Source: CAYUPI01 sp964446585
Lineage (GTDB): Bacteria > Verrucomicrobiota > Verrucomicrobiia > Limisphaerales > UBA8199
Reading direction: 5' to 3'
NCBI GenBank assembly: GCA_964446585.1
Contig: CAYUPI010000036.1
Location: 1-59,635, forward strand
Length of the DNA stretch: 59,635 nucleotides
Each line of letters opens with the position of its first letter. The first letter of the stretch is position 1. The translations under genes and the position numbers were made by a program. Positions 1 to 7,975 of this stretch are shown piece by piece. The notes beneath the pieces are model-generated. The model searched no databases. It was given only the letters and a program-made list of their open reading frames with translations, and was not told where the DNA came from.

Positions 1-757
1 GATTATGTTTGCGCGACAAGCCTTCGTTGCGGAAGTTGCGGCCAATCTCGAAGACCCGATCCATACCGCCGACCAGAAGCCGTTTCAGGTAAAGCTCCAG
101 CGCGATGCGCAAATAGAACTCGCAGCCGAGAGCGTTGTGATGCGTCTTGAACGGCTGCGCCGCCGCGCCGCCAGGGACGGCCTGCATCATCGGCGTCTCT
201 ACTTCCATATAACCACGGTCGTGTAGGAAATTGCGAATCTCGCGGAGGATCTGGCTGCGCTTTAGGAAGACGTCCCTGACCTCCGGATTCGCCATTAGAT
301 CCAGGTACCGTTGGCGGTAGCGAATTTCTGTATCGGCCAGTCCGTGCCATTTTTCGGGTGGAGGCCGCAGGGCCTTGGCCAGAATGACGAAGGAAGTGAG
401 CCGGAGTGAGATTTCTCCCGTCTTGGTTGTGAACAGGGTCCCGCGCGCGCCCAGAAAATCACCAAGGTCCAGATGTCGAAAGATGTCGAATTGCTCGTCG
501 CCCAGGACATTTTTCTGGGCATATACCTGGAGGCGGCCGCTCTGGTCCCGCACGTCAATGAACATGCTCTTACCCATGTCGCGATGGGCCGTGACGCGCC
601 CGGCCACGGACACCTCGCGGCCTTCGGCATAATTCTCGCGGGCTTGGGCGCAGGTTTCTGCGGGCGTAAACCGGTTCTTGAAAGGATCAATACCCCTGGC
701 GCGCAGCGCGGCGAGCTTGCTCTTGCGCTGCTCGATCAGTGAATTGGTCTCGTCCAT
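1..757 (-). CDS. lysS: Lysyl-tRNA synthetase, class II (5' part, runs off the window)
   Basis: Charges tRNA-Lys with lysine in the cytoplasm. Reading the minus strand from the ATG at 757 gives MDETNSLIEQRKSKLAAL, then a GIDPFKNRF segment typical of LysRS N-termini. An OB-fold anticodon-binding region follows (GRVTAHRDMGKSMFIDVRD, then RLQVYAQKN). The class II motif 1 region comes next (RYLDLMANPEVRDVFLKRS, then VETPMMQAVPGGAAAQPF). The frame stays open to base 1, so about half the gene is present and the remainder lies to the left. The start is well supported because nothing in frame upstream resembles the family. Confidence 0.93.
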   Translation of the reverse strand, partial: MDETNSLIEQRKSKLAALRARGIDPFKNRFTPAETCAQARENYAEGREVSVAGRVTAHRDMGKSMFIDVRDQSGRLQVYAQKNVLGDEQFDIFRHLDLGDFLGARGTLFTTKTGEISLRLTSFVILAKALRPPPEKWHGLADTEIRYRQRYLDLMANPEVRDVFLKRSQILREIRNFLHDRGYMEVETPMMQAVPGGAAAQPFKTHHNALGCEFYLRIALELYLKRLLVGGMDRVFEIGRNFRNEGLSRKHN

Positions 758-862
758 ACCCGTTGCAGCGGGCTATGGAATACCAAGCGAATCGGGAAGT
801 CCAAGCGTAAAACGTGAACAAGGTTGTCCAAAACGACTCTCATTTTGCATACTTGGTTCGTC

Positions 863-1276
863 ATGAAAATTGAACATTTTGCGCTTCAGGTTGCTGACCC
901 GGTCGCGACGGCCGCGTGGTACTTGAATCATCTTGGCTGCGCGCTTGCGCGTGCGGGCGGGGAGCCGACCCACCAACGTTTCTTGAGCGACAGCAGCGGA
1001 GGCATCATGCTCGAGTTTTACCGCAACCCGCGCCTGCCCGTGCCGGATTATCGGAGCATGGATCCGCTGCTGCTCCACGTCGCGTTTTTGTCGAGCGCGC
1101 CGGCAGCCGACCGCGAGCGACTCGTAGCCGCCGGAGCGAAAGTGGTTGAGGACGTGACGACCGCCCCCAATGGCGATAAACTGGTGATGTTGCGAGACCC
1201 GTGGGGCCTGGCGGTACAATTGGTCAAGCGGGCGAAGCCGATGCTGAGAACCGAGGCCGCTAAGAGCGCGTCCTAA
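863..1276 (+). CDS. VOC-family (glyoxalase/bleomycin-resistance fold) protein
   Basis: A 137-residue protein with a vicinal-oxygen-chelate fold. It starts MKIEHFALQVADPVATAAWY, which is the usual first beta strand and helix of a glyoxalase-like module. The second half shows GAKVVEDVTTAPNGDKLVML followed by RDPWGLAVQLVKR, the typical closing DPxG element. The substrate cannot be told from sequence. I chose the ATG at 863 because the VOC domain begins there; the frame is open 13 codons further upstream. The last codons and the stop lie inside a repeat element beginning near 1261, so the C-terminus (AAKSAS) may derive from that element. Confidence 0.8.
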   Translation: MKIEHFALQVADPVATAAWYLNHLGCALARAGGEPTHQRFLSDSSGGIMLEFYRNPRLPVPDYRSMDPLLLHVAFLSSAPAADRERLVAAGAKVVEDVTTAPNGDKLVMLRDPWGLAVQLVKRAKPMLRTEAAKSAS

Positions 1277-1397
1277 AATTGCAGGAGCCGGTAACGAGGC
1301 TCTGATCTCCTGCAAAACCGTCGATGTACAAAGAAAATTTGAGCATCGTTACCTCGGCTCCTACAATGCAAACCGATTTTGCAAACGGGCTCTAAGT
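1261..1397. repeat. Inverted-repeat (REP/MITE-like) element
   Basis: A non-coding palindromic element between the VOC and macrodomain genes. Inside it TTGCAGGAG (1279-1287) and CTCCTGCAA (1307-1315) form a perfect 9-bp hairpin. The sequence at 1279-1304 also recurs inverted at 1341-1371 with few differences; the shared core is GGAGCC..GGTAACGA. The outer edges are inverted too (TAAGAGCGCGT at 1261 against ACGGGCTCTAA near 1386-1396). Such small palindromic elements are common in verrucomicrobial intergenic DNA; that it is a mobile unit is inference. Confidence 0.6.
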
Positions 1398-1414
1398 AAT
1401 TTCAACAGATCAAA

Positions 1415-1942
1415 ATGAGCATGCTTCCCGAGCGGATCGAAGTTGTCGAGGGCGACATCACTAAACAAAAGGTGGATGCTATCGTAAACGCGGCGAACAC
1501 AACCCTGTTGGGCGGCGGCGGGGTAGATGGCGCCATCCATCGCGCCGCCGGGCCAGAATTGCTGGAGGAATGCCGCAAGTTGGGCGGTTGCGCGACCGGC
1601 CAGGCGAAGATCACTCGGGGCTATCGGCTTCACGCAAAATGGGTGATTCACACCGTAGGACCTGTGTGGCGCGACGGCGCTCACAACGAAGACGAACTGC
1701 TCGCAAGCTGTTATCGAAGCTGCTTCGCCATGGCGCTGCAACATGGAATCCGGACGATAGCATTTCCCTCGATCAGCACCGGAGCGTACGGCTTTCCGAT
1801 GGACCGTGCCGCGCGCATTGCGGTGCGTGAGACCAGGAAGTCGCTGGAGAAAAACGGCTCGATCGAGAAGGTGTTCCTGGTTTGTTTCGACCGAAGCGCG
1901 TCGGAGACTTACTCACAGGCGCTGCGAGAAGCCCGGCCCTAA
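1415..1942 (+). CDS. Macrodomain O-acetyl-ADP-ribose deacetylase (YmdB/TTE0995-like)
   Basis: A stand-alone macrodomain of 175 residues, the usual length of the YmdB-type family that hydrolyses O-acetyl-ADP-ribose and removes ADP-ribose from proteins. Signature elements are present in order: GDITKQKVDAIVNAANTTL (first strand and the Asn/Asp of the adenine and ribose site), GGGGVDGAIHRAAG (the catalytic loop), ATGQAKITRGYRL, WVIHTVGPVW, and FPSISTGAYGFP (the diphosphate-binding loop). The start at 1415 (MSMLPERIEVVEG) fits the family. It stands alone between a repeat element and a convergent gene. Confidence 0.9.
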   Translation: MSMLPERIEVVEGDITKQKVDAIVNAANTTLLGGGGVDGAIHRAAGPELLEECRKLGGCATGQAKITRGYRLHAKWVIHTVGPVWRDGAHNEDELLASCYRSCFAMALQHGIRTIAFPSISTGAYGFPMDRAARIAVRETRKSLEKNGSIEKVFLVCFDRSASETYSQALREARP

Positions 1943-2019
1943 GTCGGTTCGCTGCTCGACGCCGGGCGGCAATTCGGGGTGGCCTCGTATGCTCGAGCGT
2001 TGGTGTCGATGGCGGTTAC

Positions 2020-2388
2020 TTAGGACAACAGTTTTGCGACCGCATCACGCAGTTCATCCACGGCGAAGGGTTTCCCAAGAACGGCATCGACCGGTTTGTC
2101 CGCACCACTCAGCTTTTCAGCATAGCCGGTAACCATCAGAATGGGCAACGCAGGGGCAAGACGCTTGATGTTGAGCGCGACCTCCCATCCCTTCATGCCA
2201 GGCATGACATAATCCAGGATTACCAGGTCGAAAGGTTGTTGGCTGAGCAGAGCAAGCGCTTCACTACCGTCCTTGGCCTCTGTGACTAAGTGTCGATCAA
2301 TCTGGAGCAAGAGCTTGATCGATTCACGGGCCGACGGGTCGTCCTCCACAACGAGGATGCGTCTCCCAGAGCCACTGTCCTGTTCCAT
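2020..2388 (-). CDS. Single-domain response regulator (receiver domain only)
   Basis: A 122-residue CheY-like protein with no output domain. It has the acidic pair in ILVVEDDPSARES (residues 11-23), the phospho-acceptor Asp59 in DLVILDYVMPG, the Thr87 of ILMVTGY and the Lys106 of VLGKPF, so all residues needed for phosphotransfer are present. It probably signals by protein-protein contact, or passes phosphate on, as in CheY/Spo0F types. No histidine kinase is next to it; downstream is the macrodomain gene on the opposite strand, so its partner is unknown. Confidence 0.9.
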   Translation of the reverse strand: MEQDSGSGRRILVVEDDPSARESIKLLLQIDRHLVTEAKDGSEALALLSQQPFDLVILDYVMPGMKGWEVALNIKRLAPALPILMVTGYAEKLSGADKPVDAVLGKPFAVDELRDAVAKLLS

Positions 2389-2506
2389 GTCAAACCAACA
2401 TTAATCCAAAAGCACTTGCGATGCCAGTGTGACTCTCGGAATCGGTCGAGTCGCTGCAGCCTGTGGGGTCGAAAACTGCCTCCGGCTCGAACAGGGATGC
2501 AACCAT

Positions 2507-3736
2507 TCAATTCCTGACCCCGATGCAAAGCAGGCTTTTGTCTGTGCGCAGAAATATCTGGCCCTGGCTGATCGCCGGCGACGCAAAGCATCTCTCCCCA
2601 ATTTCGTTTCTTGCCAGCAGCACAAAATCTGGCCCTGGCCGCACCACGTTCATTACTCCGCGGTCATTCAGAAAATAAACGCGGCCTTCAGCCGAAACCA
2701 AGGAAGCGTGCTCCTCGCCTAATCGTTCGGCCCAGGCCAGCCGGCCCGTCTTCGCATCGAAACAATGCGCCACGCCCGAATCCGAGACCACAAGGAAATA
2801 GCCCCCTTCGATGATCGGTGAAGGCACGTAGGCGGCGCCTCGCGTTGTGCGCCAGACCACGTGAGTTTGGGTCACGTTACCGGAGCCGTCGGGGCGAATC
2901 GCCAGGATATGGTGATCGGGATATCCGGCCGTGATATAGACCAATCCCGTCTGCTCGCAAAAAACCGGCGAAGCGACAAATTGTTCCGTCGGACCGTCGA
3001 TGATCCATCGTTTTTTGCCATTTTCCGGATCATAGCTGGCCACACACTTGTTGCCGGACAATACCAGCTGTTCTCTACCGGCCATGTGCCGAATGATCGG
3101 CGCGCAATAACTGCGGGTGCGATTCTCGCGGGTTGTTTTCCAAACGTTATGACCGTCGTTCCGGTCGAGCGCGACAAGATATGAGTCGCCATCATGGTCG
3201 CCGTTCAGGATGACCAGGTTATGATAAAGTACGGGTGAACTGCAAAAACCGTGATGGCTGAAGAAAGGCCCCGGGTGAACCGCCCAGCGAACTGCTCCGC
3301 TAAGGTCATAAGCCGCAACAAACATCCGGTCGCCGTCGAGGAACGCTGCAAAGACCAGCGTGCCGTCCGTTGCCGGAGTACTGGAAGCGAAGCTATTGAG
3401 TGTGTGTTTGGCCTCCAGCGGCGCGGTGAGCACCGTCCGTTGCCAAAGCACTTTCCCGGATTTCCGCTCGAGGCAAAGCAGCAGCCGAGCCTGTGTCTCG
3501 GTTGCCGCGCTTACCAAAAATACCTGATCGCCATAGACGATTGGAGAAGCGTGGCCGAGCCCCGGCAACTCGGTCTTCCAGACAACATTGCTCGCGGCGC
3601 TCCAATGGACCGGGACATTGGTTTCGATGCTGCTCCCGTCCTGACGCGGCCCGCGCCAGCACGGCCAATTCTCAGCGGCTGCCGTCGCAATACCGGCGAT
3701 TAGCAGCAGGGTAAAGAGCAAGAGCAGCCGTGACAC
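2507..3736 (-). CDS. Secreted PQQ-like beta-propeller protein
   Basis: A 409-residue exported protein. The GTG at 3736 starts a signal peptide (VSRLLLLFTLLLIAGIATAAA), followed by repeated propeller blades: NWPCWRGPRQDGSS, VVWKTELPGLGHASPIV, KSGKVLWQRTVL, YDLSGAVRWAVH, YDPENGKKRWIIDG, FDAKTGRLAWAERL. These are PQQ/quinoprotein-alcohol-dehydrogenase-like repeats; the WPxWRGP opening is common in planctomycete and verrucomicrobial members. None of the metal/PQQ residues of true dehydrogenases is obvious, so a scaffold or binding role is as likely as an enzyme. The frame stays open upstream to 4231 through the tRNA gene; that extension is not coding, which is why the GTG is preferred. Confidence 0.85.
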   Translation of the reverse strand: MSRLLLLFTLLLIAGIATAAAENWPCWRGPRQDGSSIETNVPVHWSAASNVVWKTELPGLGHASPIVYGDQVFLVSAATETQARLLLCLERKSGKVLWQRTVLTAPLEAKHTLNSFASSTPATDGTLVFAAFLDGDRMFVAAYDLSGAVRWAVHPGPFFSHHGFCSSPVLYHNLVILNGDHDGDSYLVALDRNDGHNVWKTTRENRTRSYCAPIIRHMAGREQLVLSGNKCVASYDPENGKKRWIIDGPTEQFVASPVFCEQTGLVYITAGYPDHHILAIRPDGSGNVTQTHVVWRTTRGAAYVPSPIIEGGYFLVVSDSGVAHCFDAKTGRLAWAERLGEEHASLVSAEGRVYFLNDRGVMNVVRPGPDFVLLARNEIGERCFASPAISQGQIFLRTDKSLLCIGVRN

Positions 3737-3759
3737 AAAAGGGTTCCTTGGTCGTTCAA

Positions 3760-3811
3760 TCTTCGGATTTCCTTCGTCCTTCGATATTCGGCCTTCGACC
3801 TTCGAGGCTCC
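3760..3811. repeat. Short word-repeat tract (TTCGG/TTCGA words)
   Basis: Between the PQQ-protein start and tRNA-Leu lies a tract built from the words CTTCGG, CTTCGT, CTTCGA and ATTCGG. The same kind of low-complexity word DNA recurs at 19462-19602, 42936-43069 and 46140-46219. Confidence 0.5.
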
Positions 3812-3815
3812 CCTC

Positions 3816-3903
3816 TGGTGCCGGTGGTGGGACTCGAACCCACACGGCTTTTTACGGCCCCAGGATTTTAAGTCCTGTATGTCTGCCATTCCATCACACC
3901 GGC
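3816..3903 (-). tRNA. tRNA-Leu(UAA)
   Basis: The minus strand reads GCCGGTGTGATGGAATGG at the 5' end, an anticodon arm of GGACTTAAAATCC (anticodon TAA), a long class II variable arm (GGGGCCGTAAAAAGCC), a T arm GTGGGTTCGAGTCCCAC, and an acceptor end CACCGGC followed by A and an encoded CCA (3816-3818). The 7-bp acceptor stem GCCGGTG/CACCGGC is perfect. Several 5' tRNA-Leu fragments lie to its right, marking this as an integration hotspot. Confidence 0.95.
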
Positions 3904-3944
3904 AACTGCCAAACATCCTCCGAAGCCTTGGCGCAGGAGGATGT

Positions 3945-3967
3945 GTCTGCCATTTCGCCACACCGGC
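3945..3967 (-). repeat. 5' fragment of a tRNA-Leu gene
   Basis: Read on the minus strand this is GCCGGTGTGGCGAAATGGCA plus GAC: a tRNA-Leu acceptor strand and D-arm without the rest of the tRNA. It is identical over 23 nt to the fragment at 6485-6507, and differs from the intact tRNA-Leu (3881-3903) at three positions. It probably marks an old integration junction. Confidence 0.7.
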
Positions 3968-4150
3968 AATCAAGGATCCCGTTGCATCTACTTTCGCAAA
4001 GGTAGTTTGTGCATGCAAGCGCCCGGAGGCCGGATCTCTATTCATGAAGTCAAACCGAAATCGAGGGCGATGTCGACTCGCGGCTGGAAATGCTGGCGGG
4101 ATTGTGCTGGTTCTGTCCGGCAACGAAAACCCCAAACCGGCCACTGATGA
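3959..4150. repeat. Left copy of a ~190-bp direct repeat bounding the tRNA-Leu island
   Basis: The sequence from the tRNA-like ACACCGGC onward reappears at 10678-10870 in the same orientation. Over the first 49 nt after the tRNA-like end (3972-4020 against 10690-10738) I count three differences, and the similarity carries on for about 130 nt more (shared words AAATCGAGGGCGATGTCGA, CGCGGCTGGAAAT, CTGGCGGGA, CGGCAACGA). In the plus-strand frame the repeat ends with VLVLSGNENPKPATDE and AGVDGFLLK, which resembles the C-terminal half of a receiver domain, so it may be the relic of a regulator gene. Confidence 0.75.
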
Positions 4151-4305
4151 GCTCCCTGCGGGTGTTGACGGTTTTCTTTTGAAGCAGGTGAGTGACAAGC
4201 TTGACGCCAACTCTCTGCCCCGGAAATCCATCTTGCGCTGGCCCGGCGACGGCTCAAACGATTATCGGGCGGCTGTCCTATTCCACCACAGCTTTCAGAG
4301 CAATC

Positions 4306-4617
4306 TTAACTTGGCTCGAAAGCGAGTTTTAAGATTGAGTACACCACAAAGAGGATTACTCCTGAAAAGAACATGCCTGCGATCAAGCTTGGAAAATCGC
4401 AGATGAGGTCCATTAACCGTGCGCCGTGATCAAGCCGCGCTATGAGCCACGTGGTCAGAAAACAAAGGAACAGTAAAAAGAAGTTTTGGAAGGTTAGAAG
4501 GTTGCGCCATGGTACCTGCCAAAACTCATAGCTCAAGAGCGCCAAAAAGAGCACACAACCTAGCAATTGAACAACTTTGCCGATCCGCTCTCGGAGGGCT
4601 TTCAGCTTCGTGCCCAT
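4306..4617 (-). CDS. Small three-helix membrane protein next to TIR protein
   Basis: About 103 residues with a basic N-terminus (MGTKLKALRERIGKVVQL) and three hydrophobic segments: LLGCVLFLALLSYEFW, FFLLFLCFLTTWLIA and LIAGMFFSGVILFVVYSIL. I use the ATG at 4617; a TTG at 4638 would add seven residues. It lies immediately downstream of the TIR gene (stop 4643), so the two are almost certainly co-transcribed. I do not recognise a family. By analogy with two-gene effector modules it could be a membrane partner, but that is inference. Confidence 0.6.
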   Translation of the reverse strand: MGTKLKALRERIGKVVQLLGCVLFLALLSYEFWQVPWRNLLTFQNFFLLFLCFLTTWLIARLDHGARLMDLICDFPSLIAGMFFSGVILFVVYSILKLAFEPS

Positions 4618-4642
4618 AGATGATGTTGCGCCCTTCAAATAA

Positions 4643-5425
4643 TTAGCTCAGAAGGCCGAAAGCCCGCAGTTCCTTTATGATAGTAATGAATGATTTCTCA
4701 ACGTGCGCTTTGTCGAACTGTATCCAAACCTTCTCTTGATAGTTCGACGCAAACTTTACGCCTTGCTCCTTGAGATAAACGATTCGCGAGGCGATGTTAG
4801 GCGCTGCCTGAAGCATACCGATCTCGTTTTCGACATTGGGCCGTGCTCGTTTCTCCGCTGCAGTCGTCTCGTCCTCAACTGTTGCTAGAGCAATAGCGCC
4901 GCTACAAATCCCCATGTAACACAGGACCTTCTCGTTGATGGACATGTTAAGATTTGGCATCTTCATCACCACGACTGGCAAAAGCCCAAGGGACTCGATG
5001 AGGCTATCAACCAAATCAACATGATCAGTAGTCGGTCCTCCATGGGAAATAAAAATATTCGGAGTCGTTCGGCTGTCTCGGTCGCTTGCAAGTTTTTCAA
5101 CTGAGTAGCGGTAACCAATGAGTGTGTTAATCGCGTAGGTCATGCCATTGTCAAACCAGCCAAGCTCCGCTTTTTTCTTCTCTAAGTCGTTTGCGAACTG
5201 CGCGCCGGGAGGCGGCAAAAAGTAGATGGTCTTAAACGACAGCAAAGCTTGGGATGCTGATCCGAAGATAGTTTCAACCGTGGACTCTGATGCTTTAAGC
5301 CAGACCGCGAAGTCTGGCGTCCACGAGATTAAATTATTGCGGAACAACTGATGGATGCGCGCGCCGCTTGTAATCAAAGTGTCGAGCGCGCCGAGCATCT
5401 GTTGTTTTGACAGCACGTTCGGCAA
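4643..5425 (-). CDS. TIR-like (CAP12/Pycsar-effector type) nucleotide-binding protein
   Basis: A 260-residue protein. The N-terminal ~115 residues are not recognised (ends near NTLIGYRYSVEKL). Residues ~122-245 look like the TIR-like domain of predicted nucleotide-binding proteins and CBASS/Pycsar effectors: NIFISHGGPTTDHVDLVDSL, then IESLGLLPVVVMKMPN, then GAIALATVEDE, then RPNVENEIGML containing Glu201 at the position of the catalytic Glu (usual pattern NVxxElG), then ASRIVYLKEQGV. Known members cleave NAD+ when activated during phage infection. No cyclase gene is adjacent. The region is AT-richer than its surroundings and sits in the tRNA-Leu island. The TTG at 5425 is the longest start; an ATG lies at 5398. 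Confidence 0.72.
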   Translation of the reverse strand: MPNVLSKQQMLGALDTLITSGARIHQLFRNNLISWTPDFAVWLKASESTVETIFGSASQALLSFKTIYFLPPPGAQFANDLEKKKAELGWFDNGMTYAINTLIGYRYSVEKLASDRDSRTTPNIFISHGGPTTDHVDLVDSLIESLGLLPVVVMKMPNLNMSINEKVLCYMGICSGAIALATVEDETTAAEKRARPNVENEIGMLQAAPNIASRIVYLKEQGVKFASNYQEKVWIQFDKAHVEKSFITIIKELRAFGLLS

Positions 5426-6062
5426 CCACTACTCAGCACGATTGAGAATGTAAACACCAAACGGTCCGCCCGTTCACCCTTGTTGACACCATTAGAGGGG
5501 CGGCTAACACGCGACCGATGCAGAACGACAGTTCCGGCTTTTCGGGCGCGCCGATTTACTGCTAAGGACGGGCGCAAGCCATCGCAGACGGTATATACTT
5601 ATCGATCTGACCAGCTCCACAGACGACAAGGGCCAATTGCTCTGTCAGCAGGCTGGGTTCAAGATCCCGGTCGCGGCGACCCGCACAGCAAGGGCTGAGG
5701 CAATCGAAGCTGTGGGCACGCGGCGACCGGAGAGCGACGGCGACGCGTTGGAGTTGCCCAGCGAGCTGGCTATCGCGGTGGGTTTCCACGAAGATCCGGA
5801 AATAAACCCGGTCGCTTTACGGGGACTTGCCACGGGCGACCTGAACAACACGTCCCACAGCCGGCTCGTGAGGGATTGTCCATCGTCAAGCTGTTGGCGC
5901 TGGCTGTCCCAAACGATGATCCGCGGCCCGTGCTCACGATCGCGCTTGAGGGGGGAGGACCAGGGATTCAAGGACACTACTCTGCTTTGGCCGTTTACAT
6001 GGCCAGCGTGTACCGGCGGCGCGGGGGCCGGGGAGTGCTTGGGACAGTTGGCAACAGTGCTG

Positions 6063-6392
6063 CTAAAACTCGGCCCTTAGGGGGCGGAAGTCCGGTTCAT
6101 CCGACCCCGACTCCTCCTCCTCCTTCGGCGCTTCTTTGACCTGAAGATCAACCTGGTCGTCGCGACGCCTTCGCTCGAAGGCGCATATCTCATAGCGTTC
6201 AGCCGTCACGAAACGACCCGAAACACTCAAGAACGCCCCGACCAGTGGGAGCTTGCAGAGCAGCACGCCTCGACTATTGCTGGTGTAATTGATTTTCCCG
6301 TTGCCGAAGTTTCGAGAATGTCCGCTGTCCAACTCTTTACCTTCTCTGGAATGAATCGTGCTCGGTAGGCTCGGCACTTCGTTTTGCGTCAT
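6063..6392 (-). CDS. Possible hypothetical protein
   Basis: A 109-residue frame with a plausible composition (GKINYTSNSRGVLLCKLPLV, GRFVTAERYEICAFERRRR) and a Glu-rich tail (KEAPKEEEESGSDEPDFR). No family is recognised and there is no operon context. It lies in the eroded island and could be a chance frame. Confidence 0.25.
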   Translation of the reverse strand: MTQNEVPSLPSTIHSREGKELDSGHSRNFGNGKINYTSNSRGVLLCKLPLVGAFLSVSGRFVTAERYEICAFERRRRDDQVDLQVKEAPKEEEESGSDEPDFRPLRAEF

Positions 6393-6484
6393 AACGATTA
6401 CAAAGTGCCATGCACTCCGCTGGAAATACAGGCGAAAATGTTGGCAGAAACGTTAAGTTCGCAGAAAAAATTGCCGAGGGGTGC

Positions 6485-6507
6485 GTCTGCCATTTCGCCA
6501 CACCGGC
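6485..6507 (-). repeat. 5' fragment of a tRNA-Leu gene (second copy)
   Basis: Identical over 23 nt to 3945-3967 and similar to the 5' end of the intact tRNA-Leu. It lies 2.5 kb inside the island and suggests a further integration or duplication event. No anticodon or T arm follows. Confidence 0.65.
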
Positions 6508-7190
6508 GATCCGCTGTCTGTTGAAGTTGTTGACAACTTACAAGCTACAGGGCTTCGAACAAAGAGGAATCAGAATGGCGAGGCAGTATCGCTTTGCCAC
6601 GATTGCGAGGGTATCAGCGATCTGCGTCTGGACCATCTGTTGCCAAGACTCCAAACCCCGACCTGATTGACGGCGTGGCGGGGCTGGGAAACAGCGATAC
6701 ATGGGTGGAAGTACAAACAGGCGGAAAATGAACCTCCTTTAGTCAGCCTGGTTCGGACGTTATGCATCTGAACAGTGGGCTTTGCTGAAGCGAACCGAAC
6801 TCTGGGTTGACCCTGGGTTGACCCCTTCTATACCAGCCTTGGAACAGAAGATGACGCGCGAGCTGATCGCCGAAGCGGAAAAACTGGCAAATGGTTTTGT
6901 TCCGCGGGAAAAAATACATCGGCCGCAGATAACGACATACTCCAAATAAACCGGACAAGAAGCCAGGCGCGATAGATCATGACGCACAAATTGTGTCGTC
7001 CCGCTCTCGAAAACAAGCGGATGGTAGCTGGCATGCAAACAGGTTCAGTGACACTTGGCGCGCCCCGGTGAATTGAATCGCCGTTAAGTCAGTAATAATC
7101 GGTGCCGCGGCACTCACCGCGGCGCCCCTCGGTCTCTGGAGGGCCGCCCAGTGGGTCCGAGAGACCGCTGACAAAAGCGTCGAGGCCAAA

Positions 7191-7607
7191 TTGAGCGACG
7201 AGCGGGTTCTTCGTCAGATCGCCGCGCAGATAAAGCCCTCTGTCATTTTCGATGCAAGGGAGACGATTATTTCAGACATGGGGGCCGCTCAGTTTGTGAA
7301 GGCGATTCACATATCCAAGCGAGACCCCGGAGGAGTTCCGCAGCGCATCGAGATTGACTTCACGCGCCACTTCGCCAACGCAACTGTTTTGACCGCCTTG
7401 CATGATTCGGTAGCCATATACTCCGAGCGAGGCAAAGGACTCTCGTGGGAATTTGAAATCCAGTGGTTCCTGGCCGAGTCGGAAAGGGATGACAGTAAAC
7501 CGGTGTATCGCCTGGAGTTCATACCCCGACTCAGTAGTCGGCCATCCCGCCACTTTTATCACGTGAGCCGATTCTGGCCAGAATTTCTCCGCTCACGTTT
7601 GCCCTGA
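7191..7607 (+). CDS. Hypothetical protein, probably N-terminally interrupted
   Basis: The 138-residue frame from the TTG at 7191 contains RVLRQIAAQIKPSVIFDARE, TIISDMGAAQFVKAIHI and IEIDFTRHFANATVLTALHD, and is rich in regular secondary structure. The same frame continues upstream in good protein sense (SVIIGAAALTAAPLGLWRAA, then QWVRETADKSVEAKL), which looks like an N-terminal membrane anchor. That stretch has no usable start: GTG AAT at 7068 is followed at once by TGA (7074-7076), where a TGG would give an uninterrupted gene. It is either a fresh pseudogene or expressed from the TTG. Function unknown. Confidence 0.5.
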   Translation: MSDERVLRQIAAQIKPSVIFDARETIISDMGAAQFVKAIHISKRDPGGVPQRIEIDFTRHFANATVLTALHDSVAIYSERGKGLSWEFEIQWFLAESERDDSKPVYRLEFIPRLSSRPSRHFYHVSRFWPEFLRSRLP

Positions 7608-7975
7608 GAAACGTTTTTCTCGTGTGGGTGATACGCGGGCACGGTCCGGGACGGTGCGGCCGGCGCGAGAAGCACTTGTTCAAACCAGACGCACAGGACA
7701 GAGAGTCCGGAATTCGTCGTGCTACTTTTTGTGCTACTTCTCGCCCTGGAACCTCCCGGTCAATGGAGGATCGGCTGATCCTCATTTCGGCCTTTTCGCC
7801 TGAGCCAGCGGGTGCAAAGGCCGGGAGGCCGCTTTGCTCGCGGTTTCTCTCGAAGTAGGTTCTGCATTCCTCGCGCTGGTGGCTGATGTCTCAGCGATGC
7901 GCTTTTCACAAAACCTTTATTGCATAATTCTGCTGGCGACCGGGAAGATTAAGATCTGTTTCGGCAACCCTTATA
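7608..7975. other. Intergenic stretch, nothing assigned
   Basis: About 370 nt without a convincing gene. It contains a duplicated GTGCTACTTTTTGTGCTACT (near 7720-7740); a similar tandem (GTGCTACTATTTGTGCTACT) occurs near 10526-10546, on the other side of the aminotransferase. The match is short but adds to the island's repeated edges. Confidence 0.4.

Larger units (their letters stand above)
5426..7067. other. Eroded stretch without a confident intact gene
   Basis: About 1.6 kb with no gene I can name. It contains a weak minus-strand frame (6063-6392), a tRNA-Leu 5' fragment (6485-6507), and a plus-strand coding-like remnant from about 6745 to 6950. That remnant reads AWFGRYASEQWALLKRTELW and continues to QITTYSK before a TAA; it is preceded in frame by a TAG. 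A 12-bp tandem duplication (CTGGGTTGACCC, near 6803-6827) lies inside it. The mosaic fits an island with repeated insertions and deletions. Confidence 0.5.

Noticed and set aside
3737..4231. N-terminal extension of the PQQ-propeller protein to 4231
   Set aside because: It reads straight through tRNA-Leu(UAA) and the direct repeat; the signal peptide begins at the GTG at 3736.
5480..6139. Overlapping open frames on both strands around 5.5-6.1 kb
   Set aside because: None shows family motifs and they interrupt each other; more like decayed or chance GC-rich frames. I could not identify a parent gene.
7715..7745. Duplicated GTGCTACT words (also near 10526-10546) as the tail of a lost phage integrase
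   Set aside because: The minus-strand reading (VAQKVA-like) is too short to support a recombinase remnant; kept only as a shared word.
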